Below, in pieces: positions 6,241 through 13,424 of a DNA stretch of 20,241 bases; positions within the stretch are counted from its first letter, which is position 1, and each line of letters opens with the position of its first letter. The notes under the pieces were generated by a model. It made no database searches. It was not told where the DNA came from and worked only from the letters and a program-made list of their open reading frames with translations. A program made the translations under genes and the position numbers. The DNA is from CAZSAT01 sp964604675. Its GTDB lineage: Bacteria > Myxococcota_A > UBA796 > CAJQPC01. Location: positions 1 through 20,241 of the forward strand of contig CAZSAT010000121.1 in the NCBI GenBank assembly GCA_964604675.1, written 5' to 3'.

Positions 6241-7388
6241 GCCTTCCCGAGCTCTCCCGCGAGGAGATCAGCCGGTACAGCCGGCACCTCATCCTCGACG
6301 AGGTCGGCATGGACGGCCAGCGGAAGCTGAAGGGCTCGTCGGTGCTCTGCATCGGGACCGGTGGCCTGGGCTCGCCTCTGTTGATGTACCTCGCAGCGGC
6401 GGGCGTGGGTCGCATCGGCATCGTCGACTTCGACCTGGTCGACGCCTCGAACCTCCAGCGGCAGATCCTGCACGGCACCGGCACCGTCGGCACCCCCAAG
6501 GTGGTGTCGGCGAAGGCTCGCGTGCACGACATCAACCCCAACGTGCAGGTGGACGTCTACGAGGAGGCGCTGACCTCCGAGAACGCGCTGCGCATCCTGG
6601 AGCCCTACGACGTCGTGGTGGATGGCACGGACAACTTCCCGACCCGGTACCTGGTCAACGATGCCTGCGTGATCCTGGGCAAGCCGAACGTGTACGGCTC
6701 CATCTTCAAGTTCGAGGGCCAGGCGAGCGTCTTCAACCTCGGCGACGGGCCGAACTACCGCGATCTCTACCCGGAGCCGCCTCCTCCAGGCCTCGTTCCG
6801 AGCTGTGCAGAGGGTGGCGTGCTCGGCATCCTGCCCGGCGTGATCGGGTGCATCCAGGCGACCGAGACCCTCAAGATCCTGCTGGGAAAGGGCAGCACCC
6901 TGTCGGGCCGCCTGCTCCTCTACGACGCCCTGGAGATGCGCTTCCGAGAGCTGAAGCTCCGTCGCGACCCCGACGCGGAGCCGATCACCGAGCTCATCGA
7001 CTACGTGCAGTTCTGCGGGGTGGCCCAGCACGAGGACGCCGTGCCCGAGGCCACGGGGCCAGAGCCCTTCGAGCGCCTGAGCGTGCAGGCCATCGCCACC
7101 CGTCGGAGCGAAGGCTGGGCACCCTACGTGCTCGACGTGCGAAAGCCCCACGAGGCGCAGATCGTGGCCTTCGACTGGGCCGACCGCCTCCACCCGCACG
7201 AGGACGTCGCCAGCATCGCCGACGAGCTGCCGCGCGACCGCGACATCTTGATCCACTGCAAGGGCGGCGTGCGTTCGGCGAAGGCCTGCGCGGCCCTGGC
7301 CGAGCGTGGCTTCGACCGGCTCTACAACCTCGAGGGCGGCATCACGGCCTGGGCGAAGGAGCTGGACCCTTCGATGCCGACCTACTGA
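6237..7388 (+). CDS. moeZ: CysO-activating adenylyltransferase/sulfurtransferase (MoeZ type, ThiF + rhodanese)
   Basis: A 383-residue two-domain protein. The N-terminal ThiF/MoeB domain (about 10-245) has the nucleotide loop GTGGLGSP (40-47), FDLVDASNLQRQ, the Mg-binding VDGTDNFPTR (128-137) and the CAEGGVLG stretch with C190. The C-terminal rhodanese domain (about 280-380) has the active loop CKGGVRSAKA with persulfide Cys C341. It would adenylate the CysO C-terminus, then deliver sulfur from the rhodanese persulfide to make the thiocarboxylate. The zinc-binding CxxC pairs of E. coli MoeB are absent, and the DYVQFCGV segment resembles mycobacterial MoeZ. The GTG start is coupled to the cysO stop. 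The 3' end overlaps a convergent gene by 47 bp. Confidence 0.9.
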   Translation: MSLPELSREEISRYSRHLILDEVGMDGQRKLKGSSVLCIGTGGLGSPLLMYLAAAGVGRIGIVDFDLVDASNLQRQILHGTGTVGTPKVVSAKARVHDINPNVQVDVYEEALTSENALRILEPYDVVVDGTDNFPTRYLVNDACVILGKPNVYGSIFKFEGQASVFNLGDGPNYRDLYPEPPPPGLVPSCAEGGVLGILPGVIGCIQATETLKILLGKGSTLSGRLLLYDALEMRFRELKLRRDPDAEPITELIDYVQFCGVAQHEDAVPEATGPEPFERLSVQAIATRRSEGWAPYVLDVRKPHEAQIVAFDWADRLHPHEDVASIADELPRDRDILIHCKGGVRSAKACAALAERGFDRLYNLEGGITAWAKELDPSMPTY

Positions 7389-7689
7389 AGCGCCACGCCT
7401 GGTCGGCGCGCTCCAACGTGAGCGCGTCGACCTCGACGCGTGCGGTGATCGGCCCGTCGTCCAGCTGGAGCTCCAGGGTGCGGCCCTTCGTTGCGAGCAC
7501 CGTGTAGGTGCCGACACGCACCGTGTCGGCGAGCTCGAGCGTCACCTTCGGGTCGTCGAAGGTCCAGGACGCCGCCAGGCGCGGGTCGTCCAGGGTCCAA
7601 CGGCCCTGGAGATCCTCGTGGGCGCTTGGTCGAGGCGGTGGCTCGGGCGCGACCTCCGGCGTGCCGCACGCGAGCAGCAGGCCGATCAC
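7342..7689 (-). CDS. small lipoprotein, unknown function
   Basis: A 115-residue protein I do not recognise. The only nearby start is the GTG at 7689, which overlaps the PRC-barrel gene stop (GTGA). It gives MIGLLLA|C, a lipobox after only seven residues with no Lys/Arg, followed by a Pro/Glu-rich tether (GTPEVAPEPPPRPS). The rest is a small strand-rich domain (LQGRWTLDDP ... RTLELQLDDGPI) like the lipocalin-like or DUF-type folds that begin with GxWxL. The end runs 47 bp into the 3' end of moeZ on the other strand. Co-expression with the PRC protein is likely. Confidence 0.65.
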   Translation of the reverse strand: MIGLLLACGTPEVAPEPPPRPSAHEDLQGRWTLDDPRLAASWTFDDPKVTLELADTVRVGTYTVLATKGRTLELQLDDGPITARVEVDALTLERADQAWRFSRSASKGPAPSPRP

Positions 7690-8204
7690 GACTTCGAGAA
7701 CAGCGAGCGCCAGTCGGCCGCGGGGGTGTCGGACTCGACGTGCTGGATGGTCTCGGGGTGCTCGATGATGACCGCCGCCGGTCCGGTGGCCACGGTGTCG
7801 TCGGCCTCGACCATCCGGCTGCCGTCCAGGATGAGCGCAGCGAGGCGATCGTTGCCCGGCTCGAACACGAAGTCGTCGATCACGCCCAGCGACACCCCGG
7901 CGCGACTCATCACCTTGGTGCCGCGGTACTGGCTGGCCCAGGCACGCCCGTCCTCGGCGTTCCGAGCACCGCCGGTCCACTCGATGTCGTCCTCGGCTTC
8001 CACGAAGGCCACGTCGCGGCCGATGTGATCGAGTCGTTCACCGAGCACGCCGCCGGCCTTCGCGAACATGCCGCTGCCCTTCACCCGGTACCCGTAGATG
8101 TGTCGGCTCTGCAGGTCGAACTGGAAGTCGTCGAACTTCCCGACGATCGCGCCCTCCCGACGGGCTACGACCACGAGTCCCTGTGCCTTCTTGAAGCTGA
8201 TCAA
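7686..8204 (-). CDS. PRC-barrel domain protein
   Basis: A 172-residue protein with two PRC-barrel-like repeats: residues about 6-70 (LVVVARREGAIVGKFDDFQF ... IYGYRVK) and about 93-150 (GTKVMSRAGVSLGVIDDFVF ... RLAALILDG). PRC barrels occur in RimM, photosynthetic reaction-centre H subunits and many small proteins of unknown role. The start is taken as TTG 8204 because GGAGG lies 4 nt upstream (8209-8213) and the first repeat begins at once (MISFKKAQG). The upstream open frame is antisense to the divergent methyltransferase gene. The stop is coupled to the downstream lipoprotein. No membrane segment is seen, so it is probably cytoplasmic. Confidence 0.75.
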   Translation of the reverse strand: MISFKKAQGLVVVARREGAIVGKFDDFQFDLQSRHIYGYRVKGSGMFAKAGGVLGERLDHIGRDVAFVEAEDDIEWTGGARNAEDGRAWASQYRGTKVMSRAGVSLGVIDDFVFEPGNDRLAALILDGSRMVEADDTVATGPAAVIIEHPETIQHVESDTPAADWRSLFSKS

Positions 8205-8217
8205 GGATCCTCCGGTG
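8203..8217. promoter_or_regulatory. interleaved divergent translation starts
   Basis: The TTG of the PRC gene (8202-8204, minus) and the GTG of the methyltransferase gene (8215-8217, plus) are separated by only 10 bp. Each ribosome binding site lies in that gap or in the other gene's start: GGAGG for the minus gene (8209-8213) and AAGGAT for the plus gene (8203-8208). Promoters for both genes must lie inside the opposite coding sequences. Confidence 0.45.
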
Positions 8218-9144
8218 GCCAACCTACCCTGTTCGGTGCGTGAGGCATGTGGCGGCTGCCCGCTGGGCGATCGGCAGGTCGACGCGCAACGCGCGGTCAA
8301 GGCCGAGCGCATTCGGAAGCGCCTCGGCCAGCTCGACGAGATGGTCGGCTCGCCACGCCCGACGGGCTACCGCGCGCGCGTCGCCCTCGGTGTGCACCAG
8401 GGAAGGGTCGGCTACCGCCGGGGTCGGAGCCACCAGATCGTGCCGGTGACCAGCTGTCCGGTGGCGCGCCCCGAGGTGTCGGCGCGCATGGCGGAGCTCT
8501 CGGCCTTGGACCTCGACGGGGTCCAGCGCGTGCAGCTTCGGTCCGACGGCACCCGGGTCGTCACCCTGTTCGACAACAAGCCCGAAGAGGGGCCTGGCGA
8601 GCTCGCCCTCGAGGTGCACGGCACACGCTTCCGAGTCTCGGCGAGCACCTTCTACCAGGTGAACCTCGAAGCCAACGAGCTCCTCGTCGCCGAGGTCCAG
8701 GGGGCGGTCCGGCGTCTGCAACCCGAGCGGCTGCTCGACCTCTTCGCCGGACTTGGGAACCTCACGCTGGGGCTCGCGCGCGAGGGCGTGCCGGTGACCC
8801 TGGTCGAGTCGTCACGGCAGGCCCTCGCGGACGCGCAGGCCACCGCCGACGCACACGGCGTGTCCATCGCCACCCGCGTCGCCGACGCGCAGCGTTGGCA
8901 GCTCGGCGACGACGCCTTCGACGTCGTGGTGCTCGATCCCCCCAGAGCCGGAGCGAAGGGGCTCCTGGCCCGACTGGTCCGGCAGCGCCCGCGCGGCATC
9001 GTGTACGTGTCCTGCGGCCTCGACGGCCTGGCGCGCGACCTGCGTGAGGCGACGCGCGCTGGCTACCGGGTCCAGCGTGTGGTCGGCTTCGACCTCTTCC
9101 CCTTCACCCAGCACGTCGAGACCCTCGTTGTCCTCGCGCGCTGA
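8215..9144 (+). CDS. TrmA/RumA (RlmD)-family RNA (uracil-5-)-methyltransferase
   Basis: A 309-residue SAM-dependent methyltransferase making 5-methyluridine in RNA, probably 23S rRNA. It has the four-Cys iron-sulfur cluster set C6-x5-C12-GG-C15 and C81 (TSCPV), SAM motif I LLDLFAGLGNLTLGLA (173-188), the VVLDPPRAG motif (238-246), the catalytic Cys C267 in YVSCGLDGLARDL, and the terminal FPFTQHVETLVVL block with E302 as base. It is shorter than E. coli RumA because the N-terminal TRAM domain is absent. The GTG at 8215 is chosen because it just precedes the first cluster Cys. Which uridine it modifies cannot be read from the sequence. Confidence 0.87.
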   Translation: MANLPCSVREACGGCPLGDRQVDAQRAVKAERIRKRLGQLDEMVGSPRPTGYRARVALGVHQGRVGYRRGRSHQIVPVTSCPVARPEVSARMAELSALDLDGVQRVQLRSDGTRVVTLFDNKPEEGPGELALEVHGTRFRVSASTFYQVNLEANELLVAEVQGAVRRLQPERLLDLFAGLGNLTLGLAREGVPVTLVESSRQALADAQATADAHGVSIATRVADAQRWQLGDDAFDVVVLDPPRAGAKGLLARLVRQRPRGIVYVSCGLDGLARDLREATRAGYRVQRVVGFDLFPFTQHVETLVVLAR

Positions 9145-9997
9145 GGGCCGCTTCGCGGTCCCGGTGCTCCTGGTCGCGGTCGCCGCCATCTCGTCAGCGG
9201 CCATCCTGGTCCGGCTCGGGACCGGGGTGCATCCCGTGGCGCTCGCAGCGTGGCGCGCGGGCATCGTCGCCGTCCTGCTCGCTCCGACCTGGCGCCCCTT
9301 CGGTCGCCGGGACGGCGCTCTGGTGGTGCTCTCCGGCCTCTGCCTGGCGCTGCACTTCGGCACCTGGTTCGCGTCCATCAGCCACACCACGGTGCTGCGC
9401 AGCACGGTCTTCGTCTGCCTGAACCCGATCTGGGTCGGGCTCGGGGAGTGGCTGCTGCTGAAGCGCCCGCCGGGCTGGCGGTACTGGCTGGGTGTCGCCG
9501 TGGCGGTCCTGGGCGTGGCCGGCATGGGGGGCGACCTCGACGGCGGCTCGCTCTACGGCGACGCGCTGGCGCTGGTCGGGGGCCTCTTCGGCAGCGCCTA
9601 CCTGCTCACCGGCCGTGTGGTGCGTCAACGGGTCGCCATCGGATCCTACGCGTGCAGCGTGTGCGCCGTGGCCTGCGCGGCGCTGACCGTGGTCGGCGTG
9701 TCTGCGAGCGTGCCGCTCGGGGGCTTCTCGATGCCGCAGTGGACCGTCATCGCAGCGCTGGCGCTCGGGCCCCACATGATCGGCCACAACGGCGTGAACT
9801 ACGCCCTGAAGTACCTCCCCGCCGCGCCGGTGGCAGCGGTCATCCTGTTGGAGCCAGTCGGCGCCGCCGCGCTCGCTGCCGGGCTCTTCGGAGAACGCCC
9901 GAGCCGCCCCGAGCTGCTCGGCGGCTTCGTGATCCTGATCGGGGTCTGGATGGCCACCTGGAGGGGTGCTGCCGAGGTGGTCGATCCGGTGCGGTAG
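9128..9997 (+). CDS. EamA/DMT-family transporter
   Basis: A roughly 289-residue integral membrane protein with about ten hydrophobic segments in two EamA repeats (for example LLVAVAAISSAAILVRLG near the start, YWLGVAVAVLGVAGMGG ending the first repeat, and AAPVAAVILLEPVGAAALAAGLFGE in the second). The LLEPVGAA segment is the usual conserved DMT signature. The family exports amino acids and other metabolites; the substrate here is unknown. The start is uncertain: TTG 9128 inside the methyltransferase 3' end or GTG 9163 are both possible, and neither has a strong ribosome binding site. It is likely co-transcribed with the upstream methyltransferase. Confidence 0.8.
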   Translation: MSSRAEGRFAVPVLLVAVAAISSAAILVRLGTGVHPVALAAWRAGIVAVLLAPTWRPFGRRDGALVVLSGLCLALHFGTWFASISHTTVLRSTVFVCLNPIWVGLGEWLLLKRPPGWRYWLGVAVAVLGVAGMGGDLDGGSLYGDALALVGGLFGSAYLLTGRVVRQRVAIGSYACSVCAVACAALTVVGVSASVPLGGFSMPQWTVIAALALGPHMIGHNGVNYALKYLPAAPVAAVILLEPVGAAALAAGLFGERPSRPELLGGFVILIGVWMATWRGAAEVVDPVR

Positions 9998-10322
9998 GTC
10001 CCGAGCATCGAGCTCGGACGCTTCGATGGCGGCTCTCAGGTGCCACGTCCTGTCCGAGCGACACGACGAAGTGCAGGCGGTGTCGAAGCGAACCGAGGAT
10101 CCGCTCCTCCTCCAAGACGAGGCCGTCGTCGAAGGTCCACCGCTCGCCGGGTGGCTCCGGGCTGAGCGCGAGCGCATCGAGCAGCGCACGGACCGACGGA
10201 GAGAGGTCGCCTCCAACGAGGCCCTCGAGGGTGACCGGCACCCGGCGCTCGCAGGGCCACCCGAAGCGCGGGTCGAGGGCTCGAGCGCCGGCCGGCTCAC
10301 TCGCCGGCACTCCAGGGTCCAC
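9840..10322 (-). CDS. hypothetical protein with doubtful C-terminus
   Basis: The first 95 or so residues (from GTG 10322, or GTG 10310) look like a real protein downstream of, and overlapping, the cyclophilin gene: FGWPCERRVPVTLEGLVGGD, then SPSVRALLDALALSP and GERWTFDDGLVLEEERILG. After about 10050 the composition changes to Arg/Pro-rich and the third codon positions lose their GC bias. The rest of the frame (to 9840) is antisense to the EamA gene. A neighbouring frame around 10000-10050 has better codon bias (HLRAAIEASELDARDLPHRI), so a frameshift or a decayed 3' end is possible. No family is recognised. Confidence 0.35.
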   Translation of the reverse strand: MDPGVPASEPAGARALDPRFGWPCERRVPVTLEGLVGGDLSPSVRALLDALALSPEPPGERWTFDDGLVLEEERILGSLRHRLHFVVSLGQDVAPESRHRSVRARCSGPTAPDRPPRQHPSRWPSRPRSGSRSRRAARGGSGVLRRARQRARRRRLAPTG

Positions 10323-11607
10323 GGACCTCGTGGAGCCAGACCGGCTCCAGGGGCTTGTCCATGGCGCCGACCGGCACGCGGCCGATGTTCTTCACCACGC
10401 CGAGGGTGGCCGCATCGCAAGCCCCGAACACGGTGTGGCGTCCGTCGAGGTGCGGAACCGCCACCTCGGTGACGAAGAACTGGCTGCCGTTCGCGTCCAC
10501 GCCGTTGTTGGCCATTCCCAGCAGCCCGCCGCGGTCGAAGCTGAGGCTCGGCACGATCTCGTCCGGGAAGCGGTAGCCCGGCCCGCCCGCACCCGTGCCC
10601 GTCGGGTCGCCGGTCTGGACCATGAACGCTTCGATCACGCGATGGAACAGGAGCTCCTCGTAGAGCGGGCCTTCGCCTGGCGTGTGGCTGGTCGGGTCGA
10701 CCCAGGGTTGGGTGCCCTTCGCGAGACCCACGAAGTTGGCGACCGTGACCGGCGCCTGCTCCCAGTACAGCTCGCAGTGGATGGACCCGAGGCTGGTGAC
10801 CAGCTCCACGGGCAGGGTGCCGTCGGTGACGCCCAGCAGCTCCTTGAAGCTCGCCACGGGGTCCGCGGCTGTGGCGAGCACACCGTCGTCACCCAGGGGC
10901 CAGCCTGCCAGCGAGGTGACGCGCAGGTAGTCGCCCAGCTGGCCCGCCGCGAAGTACGCCGGCGCGAGATCGTGGCTCACGTCGATCCCGCCGGCCAGGG
11001 CCGCCTCGAGGTGCGGGAGGGCTGTGGCGGCGTCCCCACGACTCACGGCGACGTTGCCCAGCATGGCGTTGGCGAGGGGGTTGTCGGGCTCCAAGCTCAA
11101 CACCGTGCGCATGGCCTTCAGGGCGCCGTCGAGGTCGCCGGTGGAGAAGCGCGTGAGGCCGTCGAGCAGGTGGTTGTCCGGCTGCCCGGGAGAGAGCTTC
11201 ACCGCCGAGCGCACGAAGCCCGTCCCGGTGTCGAGCCGGCCGCTCAGGAGGTAGGCGTAGCCGGCCGCCTGTTGCAGGCACCCATCATCGGGCCAGGCGT
11301 TGGCGAGGTCACGGAGCGTCGTCCTGCCCGGATCGAGCCGGCCCTCCGCCAGATCGAGGATCGCGGCGGCGGCCCGGTGCGCTGCATGCTCGCCCTGCAG
11401 GTGGCGTGCAGCGGTCTCGAGGTCCGCGCGTTCGAGCGCGTCGACCCCAGCGGTCCAGGCGGCACCGCCGCCTGGGAGCTTCCCAGCCGCAGGGACCTGG
11501 GACACGCACACGGCCGGCTTGTCGGGACCGAGGTCGAGGTACCGAAGCTCGGCGTCGCTCGCCGAGGAGGCGTGCTTCGGAGCGCACGCGAGCAAGAAGA
11601 TGAGCAC
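10297..11607 (-). CDS. lipoprotein with TPR-like region and cyclophilin-type peptidyl-prolyl isomerase domain
   Basis: A 436-residue envelope protein. GTG 11607 is the only plausible start near the lipobox and gives MLIFLLA|C (seven residues before Cys, no Lys/Arg). No clear ribosome binding site precedes it. Residues about 50-230 form TPR-like helical repeats (for example DNHLLDGLTRFSTGDLDGAL and NPLANAMLGNVAVSRGDAAT). Residues about 267-430 are a cyclophilin domain: FHRVIEAFMVQTGDPTGTG with R323 and Q331, GLLGMANNGVDANGSQFFVT and HLDGRHTVFG with H391, all expected of an active isomerase. It probably assists folding of exported or outer-membrane proteins, with the TPR part binding clients or partners. 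Divergent from the phospholipase D gene. Confidence 0.85.
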   Translation of the reverse strand: MLIFLLACAPKHASSASDAELRYLDLGPDKPAVCVSQVPAAGKLPGGGAAWTAGVDALERADLETAARHLQGEHAAHRAAAAILDLAEGRLDPGRTTLRDLANAWPDDGCLQQAAGYAYLLSGRLDTGTGFVRSAVKLSPGQPDNHLLDGLTRFSTGDLDGALKAMRTVLSLEPDNPLANAMLGNVAVSRGDAATALPHLEAALAGGIDVSHDLAPAYFAAGQLGDYLRVTSLAGWPLGDDGVLATAADPVASFKELLGVTDGTLPVELVTSLGSIHCELYWEQAPVTVANFVGLAKGTQPWVDPTSHTPGEGPLYEELLFHRVIEAFMVQTGDPTGTGAGGPGYRFPDEIVPSLSFDRGGLLGMANNGVDANGSQFFVTEVAVPHLDGRHTVFGACDAATLGVVKNIGRVPVGAMDKPLEPVWLHEVRGPWSAGE

Positions 11608-11734
11608 ACCGGTCCGTATCGTCGGAGGTCGGGCTCGGCAGGTTGCACCTCCGCGGAAGGTCGCGCGCTGCAGCCCGGGTGCGCTGCCAGCGTCGGCGCG
11701 CCGGCACACACGCCTCCGGTGGTAGGACTCAGGC

Positions 11735-12892
11735 GTGAAGACCCCCACCGTCCGCGCCGCCACGGCTGCCGCCTCCGGTGCACTGCGTGCTGCGTTCGAG
11801 CTGGCTCCGGGCGGCCCCGTTCGGCCGGCGTCGACCCTCCGGCTGCTGACGACCGAGGCCTCGCTCTTCACCTCGCTGCACGCCCTCGTCGACGGAGCCC
11901 TGACCACGATCGACGCGCGCTTCTACATGGTGCTGGCCGACAGCGAGGGACGGCGCTTCACCAATGCCCTGCTCGACGCGCGCCGCCGCGGTGTGACCGT
12001 GCGGCTCGTGGTGGACGAGCTCGGATCCCCGTCGGCCGGTCCGCTCGTGGAGGAGCTCCTGGAGGGCGGCTGCGAGGTCCGCGTGTTCCACAGCCTGGCG
12101 GACACGGACCTGTTGGACCTCGATCGACGCGACCACGCCAAGCTCCTGCTGCGGGATCGGAAGGTGGCGTGGGTGGCCTCGGCGAACGTCGGCGACGCCT
12201 ACGCGAGCTGGTTCAACGATGCTGGCGTGACCCTCGGGGGCGAGGTGGTCGAGGATCTGGTGCGTGACTTCGACACCTTCTGGCGGTCCCTCGGCTCGGG
12301 GGACGATCACGCCCGCGCGGTCCCTCGAGCTCGCCGACCGGAAGCGCGCGCCGCGGGGCAAGGCCTGCCGATCCGCGTGGTCCAGAACACGCCGAACCGG
12401 TTCGCGCTGGCCGGGCATGTCGAGGCGATGCTCCTGGGCGCGAAGCACCGCATCGACGTGCACCACTGCTACCTCACCAACGCCGAGGTCTTGCGGGTGC
12501 TGGCCCTGCGAGCCCGCGGCGGCGTGAAGGTGACCGTGATCGTGCCCGAAGAGAGTGACGTGCCTGCGGTCGGCCTGGTGGTGGAGGCCAGCCTCGATCC
12601 CCTGCTCGATGCCGGCGTGCGGGTCGTCCGCCTCTCGGGTCGGTCGCACCGCAAGGTCCTGCTGGTGGATCGCGGCTGGCTGCTGCTGGGCTCAGGCAAC
12701 CTGGACGACCTGAGCCTTCGCCAGAACCTCGAGGTCTGCGTCGCGGTGTACAGCGGCACCGTAGGCCTGCTGGCCACCGCCCTGCTGTTCGCCGCCGACC
12801 AGCGTGGCGCACACGCGCTGACAAGATCGCCGCTGCGGTGTTGGAAGCGCCCGCTGGCGCGGTTGCTCAGCTGGCTCCGCCCCTGGCTCTGA
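11735..12892 (+). CDS. phospholipase D-like protein, cardiolipin synthase-type
   Basis: A 385-residue protein with two complete HKD motifs: H134-A-K136 with D141 in RDHAKLLLRDRKVAWVASAN, and H305-R-K307 with D312 in SHRKVLLVDRGWLLLGSGN. The pattern, including the RQNLEVCV segment after the second motif, fits cardiolipin synthase/phosphatidyltransferases, which join two phosphatidylglycerol molecules or transfer phosphatidyl groups. The two N-terminal membrane helices of classical Cls are missing, so it is of the shorter ClsB/ClsC-like architecture and may bind the membrane through its basic C-terminus (KRPLARLLSWLRPWL). GTG start with AGGA 7 nt upstream (11724-11727). Another phosphodiesterase-type PLD function is possible. 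Confidence 0.82.
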   Translation: MKTPTVRAATAAASGALRAAFELAPGGPVRPASTLRLLTTEASLFTSLHALVDGALTTIDARFYMVLADSEGRRFTNALLDARRRGVTVRLVVDELGSPSAGPLVEELLEGGCEVRVFHSLADTDLLDLDRRDHAKLLLRDRKVAWVASANVGDAYASWFNDAGVTLGGEVVEDLVRDFDTFWRSLGSGDDHARAVPRARRPEARAAGQGLPIRVVQNTPNRFALAGHVEAMLLGAKHRIDVHHCYLTNAEVLRVLALRARGGVKVTVIVPEESDVPAVGLVVEASLDPLLDAGVRVVRLSGRSHRKVLLVDRGWLLLGSGNLDDLSLRQNLEVCVAVYSGTVGLLATALLFAADQRGAHALTRSPLRCWKRPLARLLSWLRPWL

Positions 12893-12897
12893 CGAAC

Positions 12898-13083
12898 CTA
12901 GATCACCGTGTAGATGAACGGCAGCACCGGGGACGCCTCGGCGTAGAGGATGAAGGCGACCATCGCCAGCAACACCAGCACGATCGGAGTCATCCACCAG
13001 GCCTTGTTGTGCACGATGAAGTGCGCGAACTCGGCGAGCAGGCCTTGCTGGGTCTCGGGAAGCTGGGGGGTCTCTTCGCTCAT
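12898..13083 (-). CDS. DUF5989-family small membrane protein
   Basis: A 61-residue protein with a short soluble N-terminus and one membrane helix (KAWWMTPIVLVLLAMVAFIL), ending in SPVLPFIYTVI. The KxWW entry to the helix and the PFIYTxx end match the DUF5989 family as I know it. ATG 13083 has GGAG 6 nt upstream (13090-13093). It follows the next small membrane gene by 39 bp. In other bacteria this family sits beside SxtJ-like proteins and a carbamoyltransferase. The 5-bp gap to the convergent PLD gene leaves no room for a terminator. Confidence 0.72.
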   Translation of the reverse strand: MSEETPQLPETQQGLLAEFAHFIVHNKAWWMTPIVLVLLAMVAFILYAEASPVLPFIYTVI

Positions 13084-13122
13084 CAGATGCTCCGGCAGGG
13101 CACGCACGGTGTAAGCCGCGCG

Positions 13123-13368
13123 TCAGGACATGTACTTGGCGCGGTCCATGATCAAGGGGCCGTCGCTCTTGTCGATCCAGAAGCTCGTGGCGTCGTCGGC
13201 ACCGAGGCCGCGATCGAGCAGCGGCGCGGCGAAGACCCTCATCAGCACGGCGATCGGGGCGACCGAGCCCCAGTAGACCGCGCACATCAAGACCCAGTTC
13301 TGGGCCGAGATGAGGCGGTGGGCGAAGCCCTTCCAGCGCCGCCAGATGGCCTTGTACAGCACGAGCAT
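13123..13368 (-). CDS. small membrane protein, possibly SxtJ-like
   Basis: An 81-residue protein with a basic N-terminus (YKAIWRRWKGFAHRL), one membrane helix (about 22-46, LMCAVYWGSVAPIAVLMRVFA) and a charged C-terminal tail. The order basic helix, membrane segment, short tail, and its position upstream of a DUF5989 gene, resemble the SxtJ/DUF5989 pairs found next to carbamoyltransferase genes. The sequence itself is too short for a firm family call. ATG 13368 has no strong ribosome binding site. No carbamoyltransferase gene is present in the window. Confidence 0.6.
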   Translation of the reverse strand: MLVLYKAIWRRWKGFAHRLISAQNWVLMCAVYWGSVAPIAVLMRVFAAPLLDRGLGADDATSFWIDKSDGPLIMDRAKYMS

Positions 13369-13424
13369 GTTGCAAGGCTGGCAGCAGGGACACCGTCCGT
13401 CAAGCCGTGGGGTATACCGAGGCC

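Noticed and set aside
9250..12267. Very long plus-strand open frame across the cyclophilin gene
   Set aside because: It is antisense to the cyclophilin lipoprotein and crosses parts of two other genes in a wrong frame; its Arg/Gly/Ala-rich translation is typical of shadow frames in GC-rich DNA.
13411..13418. GGTATACC palindrome between the divergent genes at 13368 and 13425 as a promoter -10 box
   Set aside because: TATACC resembles a -10 box, but no acceptable -35 box is found at 16-18 bp on either strand.
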